From: GCA-2862585 sp965661345 | GTDB lineage: Bacteria; Bacteroidota; Bacteroidia; Flavobacteriales; UBA7312 | Direction: 5' to 3' | Assembly (NCBI GenBank): GCA_965661345.1 | Contig: CBFIDK010000001.1 | Span: 317,653 to 381,652 of the forward strand | Length of the DNA: 64,000 nucleotides | In this document: positions 1 through 8,061 of the stretch, piece after piece | Layout: each line of letters starts with the position of its first letter | Numbering within the stretch: the stretch's first letter is position 1 | The notes under the pieces: generated by a model | What the model saw: only the letters and a program-made list of their open reading frames with translations | Database searches by the model: none | What the model was told of the DNA's origin: nothing | Made by a program: the position numbers and the translations under genes

Positions 1-1527
1 GATTCTAGGCCTAACGAGGTCGTTATTGCTTTACTTCGTGATAAGCAATTATTAGAACTACACAAAGAACCAATAGGAACAAAATTCTCGGTTGGTGATG
101 TTTTTTTAGCAAAAGTCAAAAAAATCATTACCGGTTTAAATGCTACTTTCGTTGACGTAGGTTACGAAAAAGACGGCTTTTTACATTACTTAGACTTAGG
201 AATTAAGTTCAAAACCTTCCAGAAATTTACTGAAAGAAACATGGCGGGGAAGCTCAACACAGCTTCTCTGAGAAACTTTAAACACGAACCAGATATTGAT
301 AAATCGGGTTCTATCAACGATGTTCTTAATTCTGGAAACCAAATCCTCGTTCAAGTTGCCAAAGAACCAATTTCAACCAAAGGCCCTAGACTAACGACTG
401 AAATAACTATTGCTGGGCGTTACATGGTACTTGTACCATTCTCAAACAAAGTTTCAGTTTCACAAAAAATTGAATCTAACGAAGAGAAGAAAAGGCTTAA
501 AAAGTTAGTTCAAAGCATAAAACCCGTGGGTTTTGGTGTAATCATTAGAACTGTTGCTCAAGGCAAGATGGTCGCAGAACTAGATGCAGACCTAAAGTTT
601 TTGTACAAAAAATGGCAGATAATGTGCAAACAGACAAAGAAGGTCAACCCTCCTGCCAAAGTGTTGGGTGAATTAGGAAGAACAGCCTCTTTGTTACGTG
701 ATGTATTAAACGATGACTTTATTTCAATATTGGTCAATGATGAAAAACTTCATTCTGAGATAAAAGATTATATCAGCACAATATCTCCACAACAGGAAAA
801 AATTGTCAGACTATACAAGGGTACTATTCCTCTATTTCAAAAGTTCCAGATTGAAAGACAGATAAAGTCATCGTTTGGAAAAACAGTAACCATGCGTAAA
901 AGCACATATCTTGTAATAGAACACACTGAAGCCATGCACGTTATTGATGTTAATAGCGGTAAGCGTGTAAACTCAAAGCAAGATCAAGAAGCAAATGCTC
1001 TTGAAGTTAATCTAATTGCTGCAGAAGAAGTAGCTAGACAATTGAGATTGAGAGATATGGGTGGTATTATCGTTGTTGATTTTATTGACATGTATAATGG
1101 TGAAAACAGAAAAAAACTATACGATTCTCTTGTTAGTTTCATGTCTGACGACAAAGCTAAACATCATATCCTTCCACCTTCAAGATTTGGATTAGTTGAA
1201 ATTACCAGACAAAGGGTTAGGCCAGTTCTTGATATTGACACAAAAGAAGGTTGTCCTTCTTGTAAAGGAACTGGAAAAATTGAAGCTAGCATTTTACTTA
1301 TTGACGAAATAGGTCAAAAACTTATAAAAGCGATAAGCAAAAGCGATAATATCATTTTAAAGACACATCCGTTTGTAGCTAGCTACATAAACAAAGGATG
1401 GTTCAAAAACCAAAGACGTACTTGGGCTAAAGATCTAGGCTGTAAACTAGCAGTCGAAGAAGATACTACCTATCACTTATTACAGTACAGATTCTTTAAT
1501 AATGAGCGAAAAGTAATTAACGTTTAG
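1..1527 (+). CDS. rng: Ribonuclease G (RNase E/G family), 5' end cut by window edge
   Basis: Endoribonuclease of the RNase E/G family, acting in rRNA maturation and mRNA decay in the cytoplasm. The frame is open from base 1, so the gene begins just before the window; 508 residues are visible and Bacteroidota RNase G is about 510-520, so probably only about ten residues are missing. The first 60 residues look like the S1 RNA-binding region (GDVFLAKVKKI, VDVGYEKDGFLHY). The catalytic core carries the two metal-binding Asp motifs, HVIDVNSG and IVVDFIDM, and the Zn-link CPSCKGTG lies near the C-terminus. The ATG at 241 is internal and is not the start. Its stop overlaps the stop of the convergent MFS gene (TTAG, 1524-1527). 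Confidence 0.96.
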   Translation, partial: DSRPNEVVIALLRDKQLLELHKEPIGTKFSVGDVFLAKVKKIITGLNATFVDVGYEKDGFLHYLDLGIKFKTFQKFTERNMAGKLNTASLRNFKHEPDIDKSGSINDVLNSGNQILVQVAKEPISTKGPRLTTEITIAGRYMVLVPFSNKVSVSQKIESNEEKKRLKKLVQSIKPVGFGVIIRTVAQGKMVAELDADLKFLYKKWQIMCKQTKKVNPPAKVLGELGRTASLLRDVLNDDFISILVNDEKLHSEIKDYISTISPQQEKIVRLYKGTIPLFQKFQIERQIKSSFGKTVTMRKSTYLVIEHTEAMHVIDVNSGKRVNSKQDQEANALEVNLIAAEEVARQLRLRDMGGIIVVDFIDMYNGENRKKLYDSLVSFMSDDKAKHHILPPSRFGLVEITRQRVRPVLDIDTKEGCPSCKGTGKIEASILLIDEIGQKLIKAISKSDNIILKTHPFVASYINKGWFKNQRRTWAKDLGCKLAVEEDTTYHLLQYRFFNNERKVINV

Positions 1528-2804
1528 GAAGAAATAATTTCCAAATCTTTTAACTTACGTCTGTTTTTCACTAGAGGGATAAGTGCAATCACCAGGAATG
1601 CTGCGCCTACTAAGTAGCCATACCGAATATTTTCAGACGACACAAAAAATGGTGTCGAGAAAAGTATAATCATTAACGTTCGTATCAGAATACTAATCGA
1701 GTTGAAAATACTTCCGCTTCTACCAATAATATTATTGGATACCTTTTCAAAAATATAAGTAATTCTAAGGATTCGAGTTCCAGCGTTGCACAGCCCAATC
1801 AATAAGCTCATAGCAAATAGGATGGCTACACTCTTTGAAAAGGTAAGTAGTAGGCAAGTAATAATAGTTAGTATCATTAAAATAATAATACTGGTTACGA
1901 TGTCTGTTTTTTTAGTGATTGCACGAATTCCAAAGCCAGCGAACAAGGCTCCAATAGAATAATACACCTCAGAAGAAGCGTAAATATCAGCGCCTTCCTT
2001 TAAATAATAACTTACATAAGATGGAAGTAGCACAAAGATTTCTACAATTAAAAAAGTGAATATAGCATAGGAACAAACCCCAAAAATAAATAGTAATGGA
2101 TTCTCTTTAAGAAAAGAAAAGCCTTTATATAGACGGTTAAACATACTTCCTTTATCTATTTCTTTTTGAATGACTGGAACATGATTAATGAATAAAATAA
2201 TTATGAATGCACACAAATATGTGAAAGCATCCATCAAGAATATTTCATGAATTTCCCAAGCTGTAAAACTAAAAGGTAATGGAATTTTTAAACCTAAAAT
2301 ATTGAGGGTTCCATCTGTTGAGCCAGTTAATAAAAAAGCGGCAAAGCCACCCGCTAAAATACTTGTAGATTGGCCTTGAATTTCTATATAAGCATTAAGT
2401 TTAGCATAATTTTTAGGCTCTGTTATTTCTTGACCAAAAGCATACAAATTTGGATAATGGATGTTGTAATGTAGCATAGTAGTGCCAAATACAGTAAGCG
2501 CCAAAATCCATGGCGTAGAGCCATTAACGATTCCATAAGAAGCTATAGACCCGATGATAATGGCACAAATTAAATTGGAAAAAAGAAATAACTTTTTTCT
2601 AGAGTACCTGTCGATTAATGTCCCAGAATATATTCCCCAAAACAAGCTGAAAAAAGTAAGAATAGCATAGCCTTTAGCATACGTTCCGCTCATCCCCAAA
2701 ATATCAGCAAAATACCAAGGGATAGCAATCATACTAATTCCTTGAGCGAAACCAGAAATAATATTTGCAAGAAATAATAAGCCTATTGCTTTTTTATTTT
2801 TCAT
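1524..2804 (-). CDS. MFS transporter, DHA3-like drug/metabolite exporter
   Basis: Twelve-helix-type major facilitator protein of 426 residues in the inner membrane, probably a proton-driven exporter of unknown substrate. The first helix starts at once (KKAIGLLFLANIISGFAQG). The loop motif SGTLIDRYSRKKLFL is the MFS G-x-x-x-D-R-x-x-R-K signature between helices 2 and 3. The start was set at 2804: a longer reading from 2894 adds 30 residues that overlap the divergent recX gene and its promoter. The gene is divergent from recX with 28 bp between starts, and convergent with RNase G with overlapping stops. DHA3 membership is inferred from general resemblance; substrate specificity cannot be read from the sequence. 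Confidence 0.88.
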   Translation of the reverse strand: MKNKKAIGLLFLANIISGFAQGISMIAIPWYFADILGMSGTYAKGYAILTFFSLFWGIYSGTLIDRYSRKKLFLFSNLICAIIIGSIASYGIVNGSTPWILALTVFGTTMLHYNIHYPNLYAFGQEITEPKNYAKLNAYIEIQGQSTSILAGGFAAFLLTGSTDGTLNILGLKIPLPFSFTAWEIHEIFLMDAFTYLCAFIIILFINHVPVIQKEIDKGSMFNRLYKGFSFLKENPLLFIFGVCSYAIFTFLIVEIFVLLPSYVSYYLKEGADIYASSEVYYSIGALFAGFGIRAITKKTDIVTSIIILMILTIITCLLLTFSKSVAILFAMSLLIGLCNAGTRILRITYIFEKVSNNIIGRSGSIFNSISILIRTLMIILFSTPFFVSSENIRYGYLVGAAFLVIALIPLVKNRRKLKDLEIISS

Positions 2805-2819
2805 TGGGTACAAAAATAC

Positions 2820-2827
2820 TACCTTTG
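2820..2827 (+). promoter_or_regulatory. -7 promoter box of recX (TACCTTTG)
   Basis: An exact match to the Bacteroidota -7 consensus TAnnTTTG, ending five bases before the recX ATG. If transcription begins the usual few bases after the box, the recX mRNA would have almost no leader. No convincing -33 TTG is seen at the expected distance. Confidence 0.55.
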
Positions 2828-2832
2828 AAAGG

Positions 2833-3297
2833 ATGGGGGATAAAATATACGATATAAAAATTGCTAAAGAAAAAATCCAGATGTATTGCGCCATAATGGA
2901 CCGTTGTCAATATCAAGTCATGACAAAACTCAAAAGTTATGGTTTAAGCACAGCATTATCTGAGGAAATTTTGATAGACCTTATCCAAAATAAATTTATT
3001 GATGAAGAACGGTTTGCCAGAGCTTTTTGCAGTGGAAAATTCAAAATAAAAAAGTGGGGAAAACGAAAAATAGCCTTTGAGCTTTCTAAATTAAAAGTGC
3101 CTAAAAGTTGTGTTTTTCTCGGAATGGATGAAATTGACGAGCAAGACTATCTTGATACCATTAGTCATTTAGCGGAGAAAAAAAACTCAATGTTAAAGGA
3201 TAAAAATACGTTCGTAAGAAAGAAAAAAGTAGTTGACTACCTTCTTAGAAAAGGGTTTGAGTCTGAACTTGTTTGGGAATGTGTAAACAAGCTTTAA
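2833..3297 (+). CDS. recX: RecX family regulatory protein
   Basis: RecX proteins bind RecA filaments and dampen recombinase activity. The 154-residue product has the helical repeats of the family: an N-terminal KEKIQMYCAIMDRCQYQV segment, then LIQNKFIDEERFARAFCSGK, where the D-E-x-R-F-A pattern is diagnostic, then WGKRKIAFELSKLKV, and a third repeat ending KVVDYLLRKGFESELVWECV. The start at 2833 keeps the whole first repeat and lies immediately after a -7 box. recA is not in the window. prfB follows after 19 bp on the same strand and is probably co-transcribed. Confidence 0.9.
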   Translation: MGDKIYDIKIAKEKIQMYCAIMDRCQYQVMTKLKSYGLSTALSEEILIDLIQNKFIDEERFARAFCSGKFKIKKWGKRKIAFELSKLKVPKSCVFLGMDEIDEQDYLDTISHLAEKKNSMLKDKNTFVRKKKVVDYLLRKGFESELVWECVNKL

Positions 3298-3316
3298 AAC
3301 GTTAAATTTGTGACCG

Positions 3317-4405
3317 ATGGTTAATGAAGAACAAATAGAAAATATAAAACTCAGAATATCAGAATTAGAAGGCTTCTTGTCAATTTCTGATAAAAAAAGC
3401 TTTGTTGAAGAACAGGAGTTACAGGCTCAAGCATCAGATTTTTGGGACGATCCAAAAAAAGCAGAACAGCATTTAAAGAATATTAATAAACAAAAAGTAT
3501 GGGTAACGGCTTTTGATAGTCTTCAAAAAAGCTACGACGACCTATATGTATTGTATGAGTTTTTTGTTGAAGGAGATGTAGAAGAGTCGGAAATGATTCA
3601 GCAATTTGAACAATGTCTGAAAAAATTAACCGATTTGGAGTTTAAGAACATGCTGAGTAAGGACGAAGACAATCTTCCTGCAATTATGACGATTAACCCA
3701 GGGGCAGGCGGTACCGAAAGTCAAGATTGGGCTGAAATGCTCATGCGTATGTACATAATGTGGGGAGAGAAAAATAACTTTAAAGTCAAAGAATTAGATT
3801 TTCAATCTGGTGATGCTGCAGGTATAAAATCTGTGACATTACAATTTGAAGGCGACTTTGCTTTTGGAAACCTTAAAGGTGAAAATGGTGTTCATAGGTT
3901 GGTTCGTATTTCTCCATTTGATTCTAACGCAAAACGTCACACTTCTTTTTCTTCCGTTTTTGTATATCCATTAGCCGATGAATCTATTGAAATTGATATT
4001 AATCCTGCTGATATCAGTTGGGATACTTTTAGAGCAGGTGGCGCAGGTGGTCAAGGCGTTAATAAAATTGAGACCGCTGTAAGATTAAAACACGCTCCAA
4101 CAGGAATTGTCATTGAAAATTCGGAAACCCGTTCGCAACTTGAAAATAAAGAAAAAGCGCTTCAGCTTTTAAAATCTCAATTGTATGAAATAGAGCTTCG
4201 AAAAAGACAAGTTGAAAAAGATAAAATTGAAGGAACAAAGAAAAAAATTGAGTGGGGCTCACAGATAAGAAACTATGTCTTGCACCCCTACAAAATGGTA
4301 AAAGATTTACGAACAGAGTACGAAACTTCAAATACCCAGGCTGTACTCGACGGTGAAATCAATGATTTTATAAAAGCGTATTTAATGGAATTTGGTCAAA
4401 ACTAA
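3317..4405 (+). CDS. prfB: Peptide chain release factor 2
   Basis: RF2 recognises UGA and UAA stop codons and triggers peptide release on the ribosome. The 362-residue protein has the SPF codon-recognition tripeptide at 199-201 (RLVRISPFDS) and the catalytic GGQ at 244-246 (GAGGQGVNK). Most bacterial prfB genes carry an in-frame UGA near codon 26 that needs a +1 programmed frameshift. Here the equivalent region (residues 16-26, ELEGFLSISDK) is read without any stop, so the autoregulatory frameshift is absent. The gene sits between recX and arsC on the same strand; the arsC ATG begins four bases after the prfB stop. Confidence 0.97.
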   Translation: MVNEEQIENIKLRISELEGFLSISDKKSFVEEQELQAQASDFWDDPKKAEQHLKNINKQKVWVTAFDSLQKSYDDLYVLYEFFVEGDVEESEMIQQFEQCLKKLTDLEFKNMLSKDEDNLPAIMTINPGAGGTESQDWAEMLMRMYIMWGEKNNFKVKELDFQSGDAAGIKSVTLQFEGDFAFGNLKGENGVHRLVRISPFDSNAKRHTSFSSVFVYPLADESIEIDINPADISWDTFRAGGAGGQGVNKIETAVRLKHAPTGIVIENSETRSQLENKEKALQLLKSQLYEIELRKRQVEKDKIEGTKKKIEWGSQIRNYVLHPYKMVKDLRTEYETSNTQAVLDGEINDFIKAYLMEFGQN

Positions 4406-4409
4406 TACT

Positions 4410-4754
4410 ATGGAAATAACAATTTATCACAACCCGAGGTGCAGTAAAAGCAGACAAGCATTAAATATATTAGAGGGTAAAGGATGTAATATTAATATTA
4501 TAGAATATTTAAAAACCCCCTTGACTTCTGCACAATTAACACAGATTATAGAAGATTTAAATATAAAACCCATCGATTTAGTTCGTAAAAACGAATCGGT
4601 ATGGAAAGAAAATTATAAAGGAAAAGAGTTAAGTGATAGTGAATTGATAAGTGCAATGATTAATAATCCAAAGCTTATCGAACGACCAATAGCAGCGAGC
4701 AGTAAGGGAACGGTAATCGGAAGACCACCAGAAAATGTGTTGAATGTATTGTAA
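4410..4754 (+). CDS. arsC: ArsC-family arsenate reductase (glutaredoxin-dependent type)
   Basis: A 114-residue thioredoxin-fold protein of the ArsC/Spx family. The catalytic Cys is residue 11 in HNPRCSKSRQ. The three arginines used by enteric ArsC to bind oxyanion are matched at 59 (LVRK), 92 (ERPI) and 105 (IGRPPENV), which favours ArsC over Spx or YffB-like relatives. The start is the ATG at 4410; a TTG at 4392 would overlap prfB. There are no ars regulators or arsenite pumps nearby, so the protein may be a general thiol reductase. Its stop lies 2 bp from the stop of the convergent 48-residue gene. Confidence 0.88.
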   Translation: MEITIYHNPRCSKSRQALNILEGKGCNINIIEYLKTPLTSAQLTQIIEDLNIKPIDLVRKNESVWKENYKGKELSDSELISAMINNPKLIERPIAASSKGTVIGRPPENVLNVL

Positions 4755-4756
4755 GA

Positions 4757-4903
4757 CTATTCTAGTTCTTCAACTAAGTCTTTATTTTTGTAAGACTCAA
4801 TGAACCAAGCGCCAATCCAATAAGGTAAAAAGCTAACAATGAAAGTAAGCAACCAGAACGCCATAACTGCGATAACTATAAAGAGTAAAAAACCAATAAA
4901 CAT
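4757..4903 (-). CDS. Small two-helix membrane protein (48 residues), unknown function
   Basis: A complete 48-codon frame from ATG (4901-4903) to TAG (4757-4759). The sequence is strongly hydrophobic from residue 1 to about 36 (MFIGFLLFIVIAVMAFW, then LLTFIVSFLPYWIGAWFI), enough for two membrane helices joined by a tight turn. It ends in an acidic tail, KNKDLVEELE. A clean -7 box (TACTTTTG on the minus strand) lies 26 bases upstream, supporting real expression. It fits exactly between arsC and the fumC promoter. I do not recognise the family; its function is unknown. Confidence 0.65.
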   Translation of the reverse strand: MFIGFLLFIVIAVMAFWLLTFIVSFLPYWIGAWFIESYKNKDLVEELE

Positions 4904-4919
4904 ATCTTATATTTTGAAT

Positions 4920-4927
4920 TAACTTTG
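4920..4927 (+). promoter_or_regulatory. -7 promoter box of fumC (TAACTTTG)
   Basis: An exact TAnnTTTG match 36 bases upstream of the fumC ATG. It lies only two bases from an opposite-strand box, forming a near-palindromic divergent promoter. Confidence 0.6.
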
Positions 4928-4929
4928 TA

Positions 4930-4937
4930 CAAAAGTA
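4930..4937 (-). promoter_or_regulatory. -7 promoter box of the 48-residue membrane protein gene
   Basis: Reads TACTTTTG on the minus strand, 26 bases upstream of the ATG at 4903. It nearly abuts the fumC box, so polymerase bound at one promoter should occlude the other. Confidence 0.55.
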
Positions 4938-4963
4938 AGTGTTAATTATCTAATAAAAAAATC

Positions 4964-6361
4964 ATGAGCTATAGAATTGAAAAAGACACAATGGGAGAAG
5001 TAAAAGTGCCATCAGACAAGTATTGGGGTGCTCAAACTGAACGATCAAGAAACAATTTTAAAATAGGTCAAGCTTCAAGCATGCCTCTAGAGGTGATTTA
5101 TGGATTTGCTTACTTGAAAAAGGCAGCAGCACATGCAAACTGTGAACTAGGCGTACTTTCAACTGAGAAAAGAGATTTGATTTCTAACGTTTGCGATGAA
5201 ATTCTTGAAGGACAACATGATAATCAATTCCCACTTGTAATATGGCAAACAGGCTCAGGTACTCAGTCAAACATGAATACCAATGAAGTCATCGCCAATA
5301 GGGCACATGTAATTAATGGAGGAAGTCTTGATGATACTGAAAAATGTATTCACCCAAATGATGATGTAAACAAATCACAATCTTCTAACGATACCTTTCC
5401 TACAGGAATGCACATTGCAGCATATAAAATGATTGTTGAAACAAGCATTCCAGCAATAGAGTTGTTAAGAAATACATTAGCAAAGAAGTCTGATGATTTT
5501 AAGAAGGTTGTAAAAATTGGCAGAACACACCTAATGGACGCTACTCCATTGACTCTTGGGCAAGAGTTTTCTGGATACGTCTCTCAATTAGATCATGGTC
5601 TGAAAGCCCTTACAAATACTCTAAATCATTTGTCTGAACTTGCTCTTGGCGGAACTGCTGTGGGGACAGGCATTAATACGCCAGACGGCTACGCCGATTT
5701 AGTTGCAAAAAAAATTGCTGAGTTTACCAACTTACCTTTCGTAAGTGCTGAAAATAAGTTTGAAGCCTTAGCGGCTCACGATGCTATTGTTGAATCGCAT
5801 GGTGCCTTAAAACAAATAGCAGTTTCTTTAAATAAAATTGCGAATGATATAAGATTATTAGCCTCGGGTCCTAGAAGTGGTATAGGTGAAATAATCATAC
5901 CGTCAAATGAGCCTGGCTCTTCAATAATGCCTGGAAAAGTTAACCCAACCCAATGTGAAGCTTTAACAATGGTTTGTGCTCAGGTCATTGGAAACGATGT
6001 CGCAATTGCAGTCGGAGGACTACAAGGGCATTATGAACTTAATGTATTCAAACCCATGATGGCGGCGAATATTTTGCAGTCAGCAAGACTTATTGCAGAT
6101 GCCTGTGTGTCGTTTACTAATAACTGCGCGCTAGGAATTGAGCCGAATCATCAGAATTTAAAGAAAAACTTAGACAATTCATTGATGTTAGTTACTGCTT
6201 TAAACACCAAAATTGGATATGAAAAAGCAGCTAAAATAGCCAAGACGGCTCATGAAAATGGAACTACATTAAAAGATGAGGCCGTTAATTTAGGGTATCT
6301 TACTGCTGAAGAGTTTGACCAATGGGTTAGGCCTGAAGATATGTGTGGTAGCTTAAAATAA
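4964..6361 (+). CDS. fumC: Class II fumarate hydratase
   Basis: Iron-independent fumarase converting fumarate to L-malate in the TCA cycle. The 465-residue length is typical of FumC. It starts with the class II pattern RIEKDTMGEVKVPSDKYWGA and carries GSGTQSNMNTNEVIANRA, the active-site GRTHLMDATPLTLGQE, and the superfamily signature GSSIMPGKVNPTQCE. The gene is monocistronic: its own promoter lies upstream, and a single base separates its stop from that of the convergent manC. The signature resembles FumC more than aspartase or argininosuccinate lyase. Confidence 0.97.
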   Translation: MSYRIEKDTMGEVKVPSDKYWGAQTERSRNNFKIGQASSMPLEVIYGFAYLKKAAAHANCELGVLSTEKRDLISNVCDEILEGQHDNQFPLVIWQTGSGTQSNMNTNEVIANRAHVINGGSLDDTEKCIHPNDDVNKSQSSNDTFPTGMHIAAYKMIVETSIPAIELLRNTLAKKSDDFKKVVKIGRTHLMDATPLTLGQEFSGYVSQLDHGLKALTNTLNHLSELALGGTAVGTGINTPDGYADLVAKKIAEFTNLPFVSAENKFEALAAHDAIVESHGALKQIAVSLNKIANDIRLLASGPRSGIGEIIIPSNEPGSSIMPGKVNPTQCEALTMVCAQVIGNDVAIAVGGLQGHYELNVFKPMMAANILQSARLIADACVSFTNNCALGIEPNHQNLKKNLDNSLMLVTALNTKIGYEKAAKIAKTAHENGTTLKDEAVNLGYLTAEEFDQWVRPEDMCGSLK

Positions 6362-6362
6362 C

Positions 6363-7451
6363 TTAGACGTAATCTTCGCCTTTTGTGCGTTTTACATCAC
6401 TGACAAACTGCTTGATTTCTTGCTCGTTTTCTTTTTTACAGATTAAAAGCGTATTATCATTATCAATGACGATATAATTTTCTAAGCCCTCTATTACTAT
6501 GACCTTATCATTAGGAGCATTAATGATATTGTTCTGAGAATTATAAAGCATAACTCCGTCACCAATGACTCCATTGTTATTTTCATCTAATTTCAAATGA
6601 GTGCATAAAGACCCCCAAGTACCTAAATCGCTCCAGCCAAAACCTGAAGGGTATACACAAACATTCTCGGCCTTTTCCATTAGACCATAATCAATAGAAA
6701 TATTTTTACAACCAGGAAAAACCCTATTGATGAATTCTACTTCTTCATCCGTATTTAAGTATTCAACTCCATCTTGAAAAATGTCATATAAATCTCTCAG
6801 GTGCTTTCTCAGTGCAAGGATTATTGCTTTTGCACTCCAAATAAAAATACCTGAGTTCCATAAGAAATCACCACTTTCAAGAAATTGATTAGCAAGTTCT
6901 AGGTCTGGCTTTTCCGTAAATGTTTTTACGGGATGAATATGTTGGTTGAATTCTGTTTTTTCTTCGTTGAATTGAATATATCCATAGCCAGTATCTGGTC
7001 TGGATGGTTTAATGCCAAGTGTCAATAAATAGTTGTTTTTTGAACACACATCAAAACAGTCGGTTACAATTCTTGTAAATTCATTTTCATTTGTGATGAG
7101 GTGATCTGAAGGAGCAACAATTATATTGGCATGAGGGTTAATTTTATTAATTTTAAAAGAGGCATATGCGATACATGGCGCCGTATTTCTCATGGCGGGT
7201 TCACACAAAATATTACTTTCTTTGATGTCTTTTAATTGCTCAATACAGAGGTTTTTGTAATTGACATTTGTCACTACAATAATGTTTTCTGAAGGACAAA
7301 AGTTACTTAATCGCCTAAATGTTTGTTGAATAAGGGTTTCGCCTGTTCCTAGTATATCTAAAAATTGCTTAGGAAATGTACTTCGACTCATAGGCCAAAA
7401 TCTTGAGCCTATACCTCCTGCCATTATAATAGCAAAATTGTTAGTATTCAT
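6363..7451 (-). CDS. manC: Mannose-1-phosphate guanylyltransferase
   Basis: Makes GDP-mannose from mannose-1-phosphate and GTP for LPS, capsule or glycan synthesis. The 362-residue protein is the short, nucleotidyltransferase-only form. It has the nucleotide-binding motif AGGIGSRFWPMSRSTFPKQF near the N-terminus, then APSDHL and FLWNSGIFIW, both typical of the family. The bifunctional type II form (about 470-480 residues) has an added isomerase cupin that is absent here, so phosphomannose isomerase must be elsewhere. It is the last gene of the run feoA-feoB-sprT-manC; 34 bp separate it from sprT with no terminator seen. Confidence 0.94.
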   Translation of the reverse strand: MNTNNFAIIMAGGIGSRFWPMSRSTFPKQFLDILGTGETLIQQTFRRLSNFCPSENIIVVTNVNYKNLCIEQLKDIKESNILCEPAMRNTAPCIAYASFKINKINPHANIIVAPSDHLITNENEFTRIVTDCFDVCSKNNYLLTLGIKPSRPDTGYGYIQFNEEKTEFNQHIHPVKTFTEKPDLELANQFLESGDFLWNSGIFIWSAKAIILALRKHLRDLYDIFQDGVEYLNTDEEVEFINRVFPGCKNISIDYGLMEKAENVCVYPSGFGWSDLGTWGSLCTHLKLDENNNGVIGDGVMLYNSQNNIINAPNDKVIVIEGLENYIVIDNDNTLLICKKENEQEIKQFVSDVKRTKGEDYV

Positions 7452-7485
7452 ATGCTTATGAAGTTTGAGTTGTAAAAATACGAAA

Positions 7486-8061
7486 TCAAATTTTAACCTC
7501 CGCTAAAGGGTTAAATAGGTATCTTTTGTTTGTTGAAAGGCATTTGCACTGATACCTTTTTTTTAATTGTTTTTCTTTTAGATATTTTTTTCCGTTTGTA
7601 GTTTCAAAAATACTTCCATCAGGAATATCAGAAATAGTTAGTATGCTTCTATCATCAAATTGTCTTAGAGCTCTCACAAGTTCTACATCAGAACTCGTTG
7701 ATGCTTTAGGGTTTTTCAAATAAAGTGCTAAATGTTTTTGTATGACTTCAGGAAAGATTGGCAGAAAAGGAATCATCAGTTTCTGAAAAGTAATTTTCCA
7801 TTCTTTGCCATGTGGCGCTACTCTTGGTGAATATTCTTCTTTTACAACCATATGAGCAATTTCGTGTGTTAGGGTAATGAGAAAAGAATATGGATTTAAA
7901 TCATCATTTATTGAAATCTGGTGTTGCCCATTGAAATAGCGGTAATCTCCTAATTTGGTACTCCTTGATTTTTTTATGGATAGTTGGCAGTTGTAATCTA
8001 TTAACCATTTTTCAATAGTTCCGATTGAATCTTTTGGAAGAAATAAATCGAGATTTTGCAT
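7486..8061 (-). CDS. SprT-like zinc metallopeptidase-fold protein
   Basis: A 191-residue SprT-like protein. The zinc site is HEIAH at 66-70 with a third His at 84 in the context VAPHGKEWKI, the family's H-G-x-x-W pattern. In eukaryotes the related Spartan protease removes DNA-protein crosslinks; the role of bacterial SprT-like proteins is unclear. A C-terminal extension of about 90 residues ends with CKCLSTNKRYLFNPL, resembling the small beta domain seen after the SprT core. The start codon overlaps the feoB stop by one base, so translation is probably coupled. A link to iron metabolism is suggested only by position. Confidence 0.85.
   Translation of the reverse strand: MQNLDLFLPKDSIGTIEKWLIDYNCQLSIKKSRSTKLGDYRYFNGQHQISINDDLNPYSFLITLTHEIAHMVVKEEYSPRVAPHGKEWKITFQKLMIPFLPIFPEVIQKHLALYLKNPKASTSSDVELVRALRQFDDRSILTISDIPDGSIFETTNGKKYLKEKQLKKRYQCKCLSTNKRYLFNPLAEVKI

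Noticed and set aside
2805..2894. N-terminal extension of the MFS gene to an ATG at 2894
   Set aside because: It would overlap the recX promoter and its first 20 codons, and the extra residues do not match the usual MFS N-terminus.
3362..3400. Possible RF2 programmed frameshift site
   Set aside because: No in-frame stop or CUU-UGA slippery pattern is present; the frame is continuous.
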